Source of the DNA: a virus
DNA length: 24,262 nucleotides
Strand: one strand, 5' to 3'
Virus record (IMG/VR): IMGVR_UViG_3300006920_000243
Span: 1 to 24,262 of that record
This document shows, piece after piece, positions 1-7,613 of the stretch. Each line of letters starts with the position of its first letter. Position 1 is the stretch's first letter. A model generated the notes under the pieces. It was not told where the DNA came from. It saw only the letters and a program-made list of their open reading frames with translations, and ran no database searches. The position numbers and the translations under genes are program-made.

Positions 1-302
1 ATACATGGTGTAGAAAGGTACAGGACCGGGTACAGATACAGGTACAGACCAGGGGAAAACCCTGAACATTTACAGGGAACAGGACAGTGCACAGTTAGCA
101 GACAGCCAGGACCAGAGCAGGAACAGGATAACCCTGAACGCAAAACAGGAACAGAGGCAGGGGCTGGTCAAAAGAAACAGCTTTCCGCATTGGGGATTAC
201 CGTTGTATATAAGTGTGTAACACAATACCTCTATTTATGTGACAAATATTTTTCGCTTGCGCTTCTTTTTATATTCATTTGAATATGAAATGGTGTATTT
301 AT

Positions 303-326
303 GGATATTTATATCCTTTTGGATAT
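303..326. repeat. Three-arm inverted repeat (GGATAT / ATATCC / GGATAT)
   Basis: GGATAT at 303-308 is followed by its reverse complement ATATCC at 311-316 and then by a second GGATAT at 321-326. The middle arm can pair with either flank, so the two hairpins exclude each other. It lies in the A/T-rich spacer before the first gene. Function unknown; with such short, A/T-rich arms, chance is possible. Confidence 0.35.
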
Positions 327-407
327 AGTTTGTAGCAGAATAAGTGCAACTACGAACATTTGGGTCTTTTTGCTGGGTACATTTTGCATATTTTTAAAAA
401 AAAATTC

Positions 408-420
408 CTTCGGAATAGGT
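408..420 (-). terminator. Weak terminator-like hairpin read on the minus strand
   Basis: Read on the minus strand, a five-base stem (ATTCC, loop GAA, GGAAT) is followed directly by a run of T, the basic shape of an intrinsic terminator. The stem is short, and no minus-strand gene is seen next to it inside the window. It may be incidental to the A-run. Confidence 0.2.
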
Positions 421-488
421 TCGTTCTTAAAACGTGACGATAGGGTATTATAATATATAGTAGCAAGCTATTGTCGCTTATTAATTAC

Positions 489-517
489 CGCGGTAACCGC
501 GTGATCATACACGTATG
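489..517. promoter_or_regulatory. Two adjacent inverted repeats upstream of the first gene
   Basis: CGCGG-TAA-CCGCG occupies 489-501 and CATAC-AC-GTATG occupies 506-517. Both are perfect inverted repeats, separated by four bases, about 22 bases upstream of the ATG at 540. The G+C-rich first repeat stands out in an A/T-rich spacer. It could be an operator, an RNA hairpin in the leader, or an RNA-processing site. The position argues for regulation of the fibre gene cluster, but no protein can be assigned to it. Confidence 0.35.
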
Positions 518-539
518 CCCTTAACTAAAAACACATAAC

Positions 540-782
540 ATGCCTCAGAAGCTATCTCCTCAAGCACGGCGCGATAAAGCTGCTCGTGATAAGGCTTATG
601 CAATGACGCCTGCTCGTAGAGAAAAGAAGGCGCACGCGCAAAGAGAGGCTAGAGCGAATCCAGCGGACGCTAAAAACAAAGATTATGACCATAAAGACCA
701 GCGGTGGGAAACTCCAGCACAGAACAGGGGTAACGACGGCGAGGGCACTAAAAAAGAAAGTGGTAAAAACTACAAAATATAA
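540..782 (+). CDS. Small highly charged hypothetical phage protein
   Basis: An 80-residue protein rich in Arg, Lys, Asp and Ala. Its first half is strongly basic (SPQARRDKAARDKAYAMTPA), and its tail is Gly/Asn/Lys-rich (NRGNDGEGTKKE). There is no membrane segment, Cys pair or enzyme motif. The ATG follows an A-rich leader like those of the neighbouring genes, and the gene ends just before the fibre-type gene at 791, so the two are probably co-transcribed. Composition suggests a nucleic-acid-binding or intrinsically disordered protein. The Tyr-Asp-His-Lys and Asn-Arg-Gly-Asn stretches look like conserved blocks rather than random sequence. No function is assigned. The antisense reading frame over the same bases is a shadow. 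Confidence 0.65.
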   Translation: MPQKLSPQARRDKAARDKAYAMTPARREKKAHAQREARANPADAKNKDYDHKDQRWETPAQNRGNDGEGTKKESGKNYKI

Positions 783-790
783 CATGTATA

Positions 791-1483
791 ATGGCTAGAA
801 TAAGCACATACCCGGTAGATTCAGACGTTACGGGTACCGACAAGGTAATCGGTACTGATGCAACGGGTCTGATAACCAAGAACTACACGCTAAACGGGAT
901 TTCTAGTTGGATGAACGCTTCAGGCAGCTTAAAAATTGCTGGGCAAAATAACTATAGCTTCCTAGTTGACGATGCAACCGAGGGAATTATCTCTGGTCCA
1001 GGTGCGAATGCAGCGTTTTCTACTATTACTAGCCTAAGATTTACTAATACGTCTGCCGCTGGAGTAGATGTAAGCGCTTATTTAACTACATTAATAGGTC
1101 ATAACGTTATTTTAGCTAGATTAGACAACCCAAACAACTTTGGTGTCTATGTATTGAACACTTTTACGGTTGATACCTCCGACGACAGGTATTATGACGC
1201 TACTTTTACCTTAGTTACAGCTAACGGTAACATAACTGGCGACAAATATTATGGTTTTGCAGTATATCCTGCTATTAACAGCGGCGGCGACTTAAATTTT
1301 AAATTTACGCAGTCAACTCCAGCAACTTCCTGGAGCATAACTCACAATCTGGGTAAGTTTCCTTCTGTTTCAGTCGTGGACTCCGCTAATACGCGGGTTG
1401 TAGGAGAGATTAATTACATTGATGACAATTCACTAACAATAACATTCTCCGCTGCGTTTAGTGGCAAAGCATATTTAAACTAA
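791..1483 (+). CDS. Tail-fibre/tail-spike-like protein
   Basis: A 230-residue protein with fibre architecture. The N-terminus (MARISTYPVDSDVTGTDKVI, then a Gly-Thr-Asp and Thr-Lys-Asn-Tyr-Thr block) is the kind of short conserved head that joins marine phage fibres to the tail. The middle is Ser/Thr/Asn/Gly-rich and beta-prone. The C-terminal part (about residues 178-230) has the THNLGKFPSV and GEINYIDDNS pattern of a small beta-sandwich seen at fibre ends. A related THNLG motif closes the next gene. It likely contributes to host-surface recognition. It has no Cys and no catalytic motif that I can see. The fibre assignment rests on composition, motif style and its place ahead of two larger fibre genes, not on a named family. 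Confidence 0.65.
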   Translation: MARISTYPVDSDVTGTDKVIGTDATGLITKNYTLNGISSWMNASGSLKIAGQNNYSFLVDDATEGIISGPGANAAFSTITSLRFTNTSAAGVDVSAYLTTLIGHNVILARLDNPNNFGVYVLNTFTVDTSDDRYYDATFTLVTANGNITGDKYYGFAVYPAINSGGDLNFKFTQSTPATSWSITHNLGKFPSVSVVDSANTRVVGEINYIDDNSLTITFSAAFSGKAYLN

Positions 1484-1498
1484 AACAAACAAAAAAAC

Positions 1499-3661
1499 AT
1501 GGCTATTAAATTTCTATCGGGTATTGACCTGAACAAAAACTATTTGGACAATGCGGCGATCCAGAACTTAGGTGTCGCGCCCTCCACCCCGTCGACTGGG
1601 CAGGTGTACTACGATACATCAGCCGCTCTTAAAGTATTAAGAATATATGACGGGTCTGGTTGGGTAAGTGTATCAGGCGATATTACCGAAGTTGGCGTTA
1701 GAGCCACCGGTAATAGTGGAGTGCAACTATCAATAGCAAATGCAACTGGACCAATACCTGAATTTGAAATTCTAACAGGTGCTGTGGCCGATGGTCAAAA
1801 TTACTTAGTTGATTCGCAGGCAGTATTCGATGCAATATCTAGTTCAGGAGGCGGTACAGTAACAAGTGTTGATGGTTCTGGCGGCACTACTGGCCTTACA
1901 CTAACAGGTGGCGCGATTACTTCTAGCGGGACATTAACATTAGGTGGCACATTGATTGCCGCAAATGGTGGTACTGGACAAACTGGCTACACGGTTGGTG
2001 ATATACTTTACGCGGACTCTACCACTACTCTGACTAAGTTAGGCATTGGATCAACTGGGCAGGTATTAAAGGTAGCATCTGGTGTGCCATCATGGGCAAC
2101 AGATCAAAACTCTGGTGGTACAGTTACTTCTATAGCATTTGGCGATGGTTTAACGGGCGGTACCATTACAGGCTCAGGTAGTGTTGCTTTAGATCTGTCT
2201 GGTACAGACAACTACATTCTCGCGGGTAATGACGATTCAGGTACAACTCTTGAAGACGGGTTTAAAATACCATACTCAGACGCGTCAAATGTTGTGCAGT
2301 TTGGTAACGTAAATGACTTACCTTTTACAGCTAATGCCGGTACGGTAACAGCGGTTACCGCAACAGCGCCTCTAGTTGCCACGGTTACCGGAAGTGCAAT
2401 AGATATTTCCATACCTGCGGCAACAACAAGCGCTAACGGTTACTTAACATCTACCGATTGGAATACATTTAATAATAAATCTGATACAGTAGGTACAGTA
2501 ACAAGTGTTACTACAGGTAATGCAAATACAATTACAATTGGTGGGACCTCGGCCGACCCAACAGTTGCCGCTAACACGGCTGCTGTCGCCGATTCAGGAA
2601 CTAACCTCGCCACGGGTGATCAAATTCATACTTTTGTAACAGACTTTGGTTATACCACAAACACAGGTACAGTAACAAGCGTAACAGCAGGTACCGGTAT
2701 GACTCAAACAGGAGTGTCCACAGTTAACCCTACATTAAATGTTATAGGCGGATCTGGTATCACTGCCAATGCAAATGACATACAGGTTGATTCAACGGTA
2801 GTAAGAACATCAGGTGCTCAAACTATCGCTGGCGTAAAAACCTTTAGTGATCAGGTAACAATACCTACCACTCCTGTAGCAAGTACAGATGCAGCTTCTA
2901 AAAACTATGTAGATTCGAGTAACGTTGGCCAGTTAGTATTCCAAGGTGGATATGATGCTACATCATCAGCCCCAACAGGCACTGGAGTATTACAAGGATT
3001 TACTTATGTTGTAACAGTAGCTGGTAATAATGGCGGATTCTGGACAGTACCTTTAGAAATTGGAGATTTAATTGTAGCCAACCAAAATAACCCAGTAGAC
3101 GATGGTGATTGGACAGAAGTAAATAAAAATATTACTCTAGCTTCCACAACTATTGCTGGTATTGCTTCATTTAGCTCTGATAACTTCGCGGTTAGTGCAG
3201 CGGGTGCGGTTACTATAAAGAACAACGGTGTTATACTAGGTACTGAGACTACTGGTAACTACGTTCAATCCATAACTACAACGGGCGACGGCCTTACGGG
3301 CGGTGTTGCTTCTGAAGGTTCCACCGCGGCTCTGTCTCTCACACTTGGTAGTATTGCAGCAGGTGTTGGTACAGACTTTGTCATGGCGGATTCAGGAACA
3401 GCTGGGTCGCAGTATTTAGCTCCACTAGCTGATGCAGCATCATCGATTAATGGCGAAAACAGTTTTGCCGATACTATTACGGCTAACGCGACAGTTACTC
3501 ATAATTTAGGCACTAAGGATGTTATTGTTCAGTTGTACGACATTACAACTTTTGACACCGTATACGCTGATATTGATCGTGCAACAACAAATACTGTAGG
3601 TATATCATTTGGAGCAACACCTACCAACAGCATCAGAGTGTTGATTCAGAAAATAGGATAA
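1499..3661 (+). CDS. Long tail-fibre protein
   Basis: A 720-residue, low-complexity, Gly/Thr/Ser-rich protein built of recurring beta-strand motifs such as GTVTSV, GLTGG and NGGTGQTGY, typical of trimeric phage fibres. The N-terminal 60 residues (MAIKFLSGIDLNKNYLDNAA onward) look like a conserved attachment head and resemble the start of the next gene (MKFLNDVGL). A central block near residue 450 (AGVKTFSDQV, AASKNYVDS) is common in marine phage fibres. The C-terminus (TVTHNLGTKDVIVQLYD) is a compact beta domain. Residues 217-276 recur as a paralogous block in the next fibre. No Cys and no S74 domain. It probably forms part of the host-binding apparatus, with its neighbours as subunits or alternatives. 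The ATG follows an A-rich leader. Confidence 0.8.
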   Translation: MAIKFLSGIDLNKNYLDNAAIQNLGVAPSTPSTGQVYYDTSAALKVLRIYDGSGWVSVSGDITEVGVRATGNSGVQLSIANATGPIPEFEILTGAVADGQNYLVDSQAVFDAISSSGGGTVTSVDGSGGTTGLTLTGGAITSSGTLTLGGTLIAANGGTGQTGYTVGDILYADSTTTLTKLGIGSTGQVLKVASGVPSWATDQNSGGTVTSIAFGDGLTGGTITGSGSVALDLSGTDNYILAGNDDSGTTLEDGFKIPYSDASNVVQFGNVNDLPFTANAGTVTAVTATAPLVATVTGSAIDISIPAATTSANGYLTSTDWNTFNNKSDTVGTVTSVTTGNANTITIGGTSADPTVAANTAAVADSGTNLATGDQIHTFVTDFGYTTNTGTVTSVTAGTGMTQTGVSTVNPTLNVIGGSGITANANDIQVDSTVVRTSGAQTIAGVKTFSDQVTIPTTPVASTDAASKNYVDSSNVGQLVFQGGYDATSSAPTGTGVLQGFTYVVTVAGNNGGFWTVPLEIGDLIVANQNNPVDDGDWTEVNKNITLASTTIAGIASFSSDNFAVSAAGAVTIKNNGVILGTETTGNYVQSITTTGDGLTGGVASEGSTAALSLTLGSIAAGVGTDFVMADSGTAGSQYLAPLADAASSINGENSFADTITANATVTHNLGTKDVIVQLYDITTFDTVYADIDRATTNTVGISFGATPTNSIRVLIQKIG
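2147..2326 (+). repeat. 60-codon fibre module, copy 1 (paralogous to 4152-4331)
   Basis: This 60-codon segment, from GLTGG to FGNVNDLPF, matches an equally long segment at 4152-4331 in the next fibre gene. Shared landmarks in the same order are GLTGG, GTDN, the SGT-x-x-EDGFKI block, and FGNVNDLPF at the end. It points to duplication or recombination between the fibre genes. Confidence 0.75.
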
Positions 3662-3674
3662 TAAAATATAATAT

Positions 3675-6215
3675 ATGAAGTTTTTAAATGATGTAGGCCT
3701 AACCGCTGGAATAGAGGATAAAGACGGCGATTTAGGAACTTCTGGCCAGGTGCTTTCTTCAACGGGTACCAAGGTCAATTGGATAAGCTTAGGGTCATTG
3801 GCGGCCCTAAGCAGCATCAACAATGGGAATTGGTCTGGCACGGATTTATCTGTTGCTAACGGGGGAACAGGGGCGTCAAGCGCGTCCGCTGCCCGTACCA
3901 ACCTCGGTGTTGTTAACGACACGGGTACCCCTGCTATATTAAGCAATGGGTCATCGCCAAGTTTAAACAGTGGCATTTCAGCATCGGAAGTGCGAACTTT
4001 AATCGGGGCAGGAACATCAAGCACAACAGGAACAACCACCGCATCTAACACTCAAACGTTTACTAACAAAAGTGGTTCTAACCTGCAGTGGACTAATGAT
4101 GCTGGATACATAACCTCTGCGGGAGATATTACAGGTGTTACAGCTGGTTCAGGTTTAACAGGCGGTGGAACATCTGGGGCGGTTACGGTAAACGTAGACT
4201 ATGCAGGAACAGACAATATTATACTTGAAGCTCAGGATTTATCCGGTACACAAATGGAAGATGGTTTTAAAATACTATTTTCTGACACTTCAAACGATGT
4301 AAGCTTCGGTAATGTAAATGACTTACCGTTTGGTTCGTCAAACTTGGTAATCGGTACAACATCGACGACCGCAATGGCCGGTAATACTACAACTATCTCT
4401 TCCGCTCAAGCTAGCGCTATAACCGCTAACACAGCTAAAACAGGGATTACCTCATCACAGGCTTCTGCAATCACAGCTAACACTGCTAAAGTAACCGATA
4501 CAGGCTTGCCTGCGGTGCTGTCTGATGGATCGTCTCCGTCACTTAATACAAATATATCAGCGGGAGAAATGAGAACGCTCATAGGGGCTGGTACATCTTC
4601 ACTAGTTATTGGGACAACAGCCACTAGAGCTATGGCTGGTAATACGACTACTATATCCAGCAGCCAAGCATCCGCTATTACTGCCAATACTGCTAAAGTA
4701 TCCGATACGGGCACGCCAGCTATTTTGTCTAACGGTTCTGAACCATCGTTAAACACAAATATGAGCGGTGCGGAAATTAGAGATCTTATAGGGGCTGGAA
4801 CTGGTAGCTCAGATTTAGTTATAGGCACAACGTCTTCAACCGCAATGGCTGGTAATACTACAACTATATCTAGTGGTCAAGCAAGTGCTATTACGGCCAA
4901 TACGGCTAAAACAGGCATTACATCAAGCCAAGCATCTGCCATTACTGCTAATACCGCTAAAGTAACTGATTCAGGTACGCCTGCAATACTTTCTAATGGC
5001 ACAACACCGTCGCTAAACTCAGGTATTAGTGCAGCAGAGGTACGTAGCCTTATTGGAGCGGGGACTTCTAGCCTTGCAATAGGTACTACGGCATCTACTG
5101 CTAAGGCAGGTGATACGACTACGATTACAAGTGCCCAAGCAACAGCTATTACAGCTAATACTGCTAAGGTAAGTGATACGGGTACACCCGCAATTCTATC
5201 TAATGGATCAACTCCATCTTTAAACTCGGGAATATCAGCAGCTGAAGTAAGAAGTTTAATTGGAGCGGGTACCGGTAGTGGTACCACAACAGCGAGTAAT
5301 ACACAAACTTTCACTAATAAGTCTGGTAGTAACAACCAATGGACTAACGATGCAGGTTATATAACAGGCGTAGACTGGACCGAAATTGCAGGTGATCCAG
5401 CAAACATAAACATAAGTGGTTTTAACAATGACTCCGGTTTCACCGCTAATGCGGGTACAATAACAGGAGTAAGCACAGGTACAGGATTAGACGGTGCGGC
5501 AACTAGCGGCTCCGTTACTATTACCCTTGACTTATCTGAGTTGGCTGACATGACTCAAACCATGGTCGGTACCGATGAGTTTATTGTACTAGACAATGGA
5601 GCTGAGCGCAGAAAAGCTGCTAACGAAATAGGGCTAAGCATATTTAGCAACGACAGTAGTTTTATAACAGGCGTGACTTGGGAAGAAATTACAGGCGATC
5701 CCGCAAATGTAAACATTAGTGGATTTAATAACGATGCGGGTTACACTAGCAACACTGGTGATATAACAGCTGTTACTGCTGGTACCGGAATGTCAGGCGG
5801 TGGTACTTCAGGTTCAGTTACTTTAAACTGTACCATAGACAGCCCAGGGGAAGTTGGCTTAGGTAATTTGTCTTCTAGTGGTAATGCGCTAGCCGGCGCC
5901 TTTACAGCAACGGGTGATATTACAGCGTTCTCCGATGCAAGAGTTAAAGAAAATATAGAAACCATACCAAACGCGCTAGGTAAAGTTTCCGCACTTCGCG
6001 GCGTGACGTACAATAAATTAGGTGAAAGCAAATCTTCTATGGGTGTTATAGCTCAGGAGTTGCTAGAGGTAATACCGGAAGTTGTGCATGAAAATAACGA
6101 CGGTATGTACTCGGTAGCTTACGGTAACATTGTAGCAGTTCTTATCGAAGCTATGAAAGAACAACAAGAGCAGATTAACGATTTAAAAATTAAGTTAGAT
6201 GGCTTTACCAAGTAG
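3675..6215 (+). CDS. Tail fibre with C-terminal peptidase S74 (intramolecular chaperone) domain
   Basis: An 846-residue trimeric-fibre-type protein. The N-terminus (MKFLNDVGLTAGIEDKDGDL) resembles that of the preceding fibre. Residues about 224-537 are two tandem 157-residue superunits. The last 94 residues are a peptidase S74 domain: S753-D-A-R-V-K758 matches the Ser/Lys dyad of the endosialidase/neck-appendage family (same Ser-x4-Lys spacing as Ser911/Lys916 of endoNF), followed by GVTYNKLG, MGVIAQE and a closing alpha-helical segment (MKEQQEQINDLK). In this family the domain promotes trimer folding and then cleaves itself off just before the Ser, so a mature fibre of about 752 residues is predicted. 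The stop codon lies inside the start of the next gene (17-base overlap), which suggests translational coupling. The long antisense frames here are shadows of the repeats. Confidence 0.9.
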   Translation: MKFLNDVGLTAGIEDKDGDLGTSGQVLSSTGTKVNWISLGSLAALSSINNGNWSGTDLSVANGGTGASSASAARTNLGVVNDTGTPAILSNGSSPSLNSGISASEVRTLIGAGTSSTTGTTTASNTQTFTNKSGSNLQWTNDAGYITSAGDITGVTAGSGLTGGGTSGAVTVNVDYAGTDNIILEAQDLSGTQMEDGFKILFSDTSNDVSFGNVNDLPFGSSNLVIGTTSTTAMAGNTTTISSAQASAITANTAKTGITSSQASAITANTAKVTDTGLPAVLSDGSSPSLNTNISAGEMRTLIGAGTSSLVIGTTATRAMAGNTTTISSSQASAITANTAKVSDTGTPAILSNGSEPSLNTNMSGAEIRDLIGAGTGSSDLVIGTTSSTAMAGNTTTISSGQASAITANTAKTGITSSQASAITANTAKVTDSGTPAILSNGTTPSLNSGISAAEVRSLIGAGTSSLAIGTTASTAKAGDTTTITSAQATAITANTAKVSDTGTPAILSNGSTPSLNSGISAAEVRSLIGAGTGSGTTTASNTQTFTNKSGSNNQWTNDAGYITGVDWTEIAGDPANINISGFNNDSGFTANAGTITGVSTGTGLDGAATSGSVTITLDLSELADMTQTMVGTDEFIVLDNGAERRKAANEIGLSIFSNDSSFITGVTWEEITGDPANVNISGFNNDAGYTSNTGDITAVTAGTGMSGGGTSGSVTLNCTIDSPGEVGLGNLSSSGNALAGAFTATGDITAFSDARVKENIETIPNALGKVSALRGVTYNKLGESKSSMGVIAQELLEVIPEVVHENNDGMYSVAYGNIVAVLIEAMKEQQEQINDLKIKLDGFTK
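4029..4115 (+). repeat. 29-codon fibre block, copy 1
   Basis: This 29-codon block (GTTTASNTQTFTNKSGSN ... NDAGYIT) recurs at 5280-5366 with almost the same protein sequence. The two copies flank the tandem superunits, as expected if the array grew by recombination between like sequences. Confidence 0.8.
4152..4331 (+). repeat. 60-codon fibre module, copy 2 (paralogous to 2147-2326)
   Basis: This segment has the same length and ordered landmarks as 2147-2326 in the upstream fibre gene (GLTGG, GTDN, MEDGFKI, FGNVNDLPF). DNA identity is clearly lower than protein similarity, so the duplication is not recent. Confidence 0.75.
4344..4814 (+). repeat. 471-base fibre superunit, copy 1
   Basis: A 157-codon unit made of an 86-codon long repeat (4344-4601) and a 71-codon short repeat (4602-4814). 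Both carry the pattern IGTT, AMAGNTTTISS, QASAITANTAK, PSLN and LIGAGT. The long form differs by an extra 15-residue QASAITANTAK copy. It is followed directly by a second superunit of identical length. Confidence 0.9.
4815..5285 (+). repeat. 471-base fibre superunit, copy 2
   Basis: This is the second copy of the 157-codon superunit, again long (4815-5072, 86 codons) then short (5073-5285, 71 codons). Protein similarity to copy 1 is high while many third codon positions differ. This points to an old duplication held under protein-level selection. Confidence 0.9.
5280..5366 (+). repeat. 29-codon fibre block, copy 2
   Basis: This is the second copy of the 4029-4115 block, at the downstream end of the superunit array. 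One residue of note differs (SGSNNQ instead of SGSNLQ). Confidence 0.8.
5367..5432 (+). repeat. 22-codon fibre block with GDPAN motif, copy 1
   Basis: This block (GVDWTEIAGDPANINISGF, ending NND) recurs at 5670-5735 as GVTWEEITGDPANVNISGF. It is one more tandem-type beta module of the fibre shaft ahead of the S74 domain. Confidence 0.75.
5670..5735 (+). repeat. 22-codon fibre block with GDPAN motif, copy 2
   Basis: This is the second copy of the 5367-5432 module, 303 bases downstream and in the same frame. Confidence 0.75.
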
Positions 6216-7161
6216 CGGAACAATAAGTGTATCTGATATTTTAACAGAGGGGCAAGTTAATCCGTCCGATACGGCTTCGCTAAAGCAATTAGCCCAGGGA
6301 GCTATATTTACTATCAATACTAATTCGCCTAGCTACCCGTCTTCAACCGCGCCTTTTGCAATGAGTGATTGGTACGGTTATGACCATTCTGCTGGCGGTG
6401 CCCAATACTATTGGGATCTTAGCAACGACATTCAATGGGATAATGCGACCGACCGCCCGTTGGCTAATACCAGCGAGGATTTTAGCGCTTCGCTTTGGAT
6501 ACGACCTCAATGGAATACGCAAGATTTAAACTTAATAATTTTTGACTTAACCCCTACTGGCAGCACTGGGACGGCAAATAGATTCTTCTTCCAATACGAC
6601 TTTGGGCTTAACCGGCTTATAACAAGGTACAGAAGCGGCAGTAGCAATTTTGATAGACAGTGGGCATTGCATAGCAATAATTCAGCGACGGGCACCGGAA
6701 CATCTTCATCTAATAAATGGTCAAGTAGTAATCGAGGTAATGTAAATAGCGATGGTTTTTGTAATTTAGTAGTAAGCTACGATGCTTCGCAATCTTCCCC
6801 GGTAAACGCTTTTAAACTGTATTGGAACGGTGTAGAGTTAACCAACACAGCGGTGTCAAACAGCGGTTCTCGCTCGAATATGACTTTAACAGAAGTAACG
6901 TTTTGTGGTAACGACCATAATACCGGAGGTAGTAGGATTGCAGATTATATGTACATGCACATGTGGGACCAAATTACCTCTAGCGCTAATGCTAGCACTA
7001 TGTACAATTCTGGCACACCGATATCTGCTTCTGATGCGGGTTACACTACTAATTTAATATTTGGTGATACCTCAACATCTGTTCCTTCTGCAAACGACCC
7101 TGATAACAGTGGTAACTATGACTTTAAGACGGCTAATGGCCAATCCGTAGTTCAACTTTAA
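6199..7161 (+). CDS. Concanavalin/LamG-like tail adhesin
   Basis: A 320-residue protein. The N-terminus (MALPSSGTISVSDILTEGQV) carries the Ile-Ser-x-Ser-Asp-Ile motif common at the start of phage tail proteins, with a second Ser-Asp-Trp-Tyr-Gly motif near residue 58. From about residue 70 onward the pattern is of a concanavalin A/LamG-type jelly roll: a W-D-N block, SEDFSASLWIRPQW, then alternating strands with KLYWNGVEL near residue 210 and HMWDQITS later. Such domains bind glycans or fold as scaffold lectins on phage fibres. The start overlaps the end of the S74 fibre gene by 17 bases, so the two are probably co-translated. A second protein of the same general type lies at 11903. The fold call is from pattern only. 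Confidence 0.65.
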   Translation: MALPSSGTISVSDILTEGQVNPSDTASLKQLAQGAIFTINTNSPSYPSSTAPFAMSDWYGYDHSAGGAQYYWDLSNDIQWDNATDRPLANTSEDFSASLWIRPQWNTQDLNLIIFDLTPTGSTGTANRFFFQYDFGLNRLITRYRSGSSNFDRQWALHSNNSATGTGTSSSNKWSSSNRGNVNSDGFCNLVVSYDASQSSPVNAFKLYWNGVELTNTAVSNSGSRSNMTLTEVTFCGNDHNTGGSRIADYMYMHMWDQITSSANASTMYNSGTPISASDAGYTTNLIFGDTSTSVPSANDPDNSGNYDFKTANGQSVVQL

Positions 7162-7172
7162 ACTTAAAAATT

Positions 7173-7580
7173 ATGAGCAAGCTATTAAACTTTATAACTG
7201 GCGGCAGCGCTTCTTTAATAGACAAAGCGGTAGAGGTGGCGGACAAATTTATTGAAACGCCTGAGGAGAAGAAAGCTTTTATTGAAAAAGCATACGAGCA
7301 AGAGGTGGAAGACCGTCGCGCTGCACGCGATCTAGGGAAGAATAAATCAACACCTGACATACTTACATACGTAACGTTAGTTATTGCCTTAGGATTGGCT
7401 ACGGCTATCTTCACGGACTTCCTTGACTGGAAAAACCTTACTGAAGTACAAAAAGGATTAATAACCACATTTAGCGGTTTCTTTTTGCGCACATTAGGCG
7501 ATGTTTATGGTTATTGGTTTGGCTCTTCAATGGGCTCTACCAATAAGACTAAAGACTTAACTAAACTAATGCGCAAGTAA
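7173..7580 (+). CDS. Holin-like membrane protein
   Basis: A 135-residue protein. Residues 1-58 are helical and charged (ADKFIETPEEKKAF, then EDRRAARDLGKNKS). Hydrophobic segments lie at about 62-80 (ILTYVTLVIALGLATAIF) and 94-116. The end has YWFGSSMGSTNKTK, a Tyr-Trp-Phe-Gly-Ser-Ser-x-Gly-Ser-x-x-Lys signature that I associate with phage holins of the GTA/3-TM group. Its place after the fibre genes fits a lysis role: forming holes in the inner membrane so that an endolysin can reach peptidoglycan. No endolysin is visible in the window, so the partner must lie elsewhere. A non-lysis membrane role cannot be excluded. The antisense frame of similar length is a shadow. Confidence 0.65.
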   Translation: MSKLLNFITGGSASLIDKAVEVADKFIETPEEKKAFIEKAYEQEVEDRRAARDLGKNKSTPDILTYVTLVIALGLATAIFTDFLDWKNLTEVQKGLITTFSGFFLRTLGDVYGYWFGSSMGSTNKTKDLTKLMRK

Positions 7581-7613
7581 TTATAGAATAATAAGTATAA
7601 ACCAAATAATATT

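Larger units (their letters stand above)
1..539. other. Gene-poor leader region with ACAG-rich and A/T-rich blocks
   Basis: No convincing gene is visible here. Bases 20-180 are purine-rich and T-poor on the + strand, with 13 copies of ACAG; AACCCTGAAC occurs twice (58-67 and 130-139). Frame 1 is open from the window edge to a TGA at 280-282, and frame 2 is also open from 14 to 222. Their products are low-complexity, and I see no start or family. Bases 190-480 are A/T-rich with small inverted repeats. A TATAAT hexamer lies at 449-454 without a clear -35 partner. The stretch could be the end of an upstream gene, a regulatory spacer ahead of the late fibre genes, or a DNA-processing site; the sequence alone does not decide. 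Confidence 0.5.

Noticed and set aside
1-282. Open frame 1 from the window edge as a gene end
   Set aside because: Frame 2 is open over much of the same region, composition is biased, and no domain is visible; left as an unresolved region.
4344-5285. CRISPR-like array
   Set aside because: The repeats are long, in frame, and encode a fibre shaft; there are no short direct repeats with unique spacers.
3605-6031. Long antisense open frames under the fibre gene (for example 4406-4828 and 4877-5335)
   Set aside because: They are mirror products of the Ala/Thr/Ser-rich repeats; the two cited starts are spaced exactly 471 bases apart, the superunit length, and the proteins are low-complexity Val/Ala strings.
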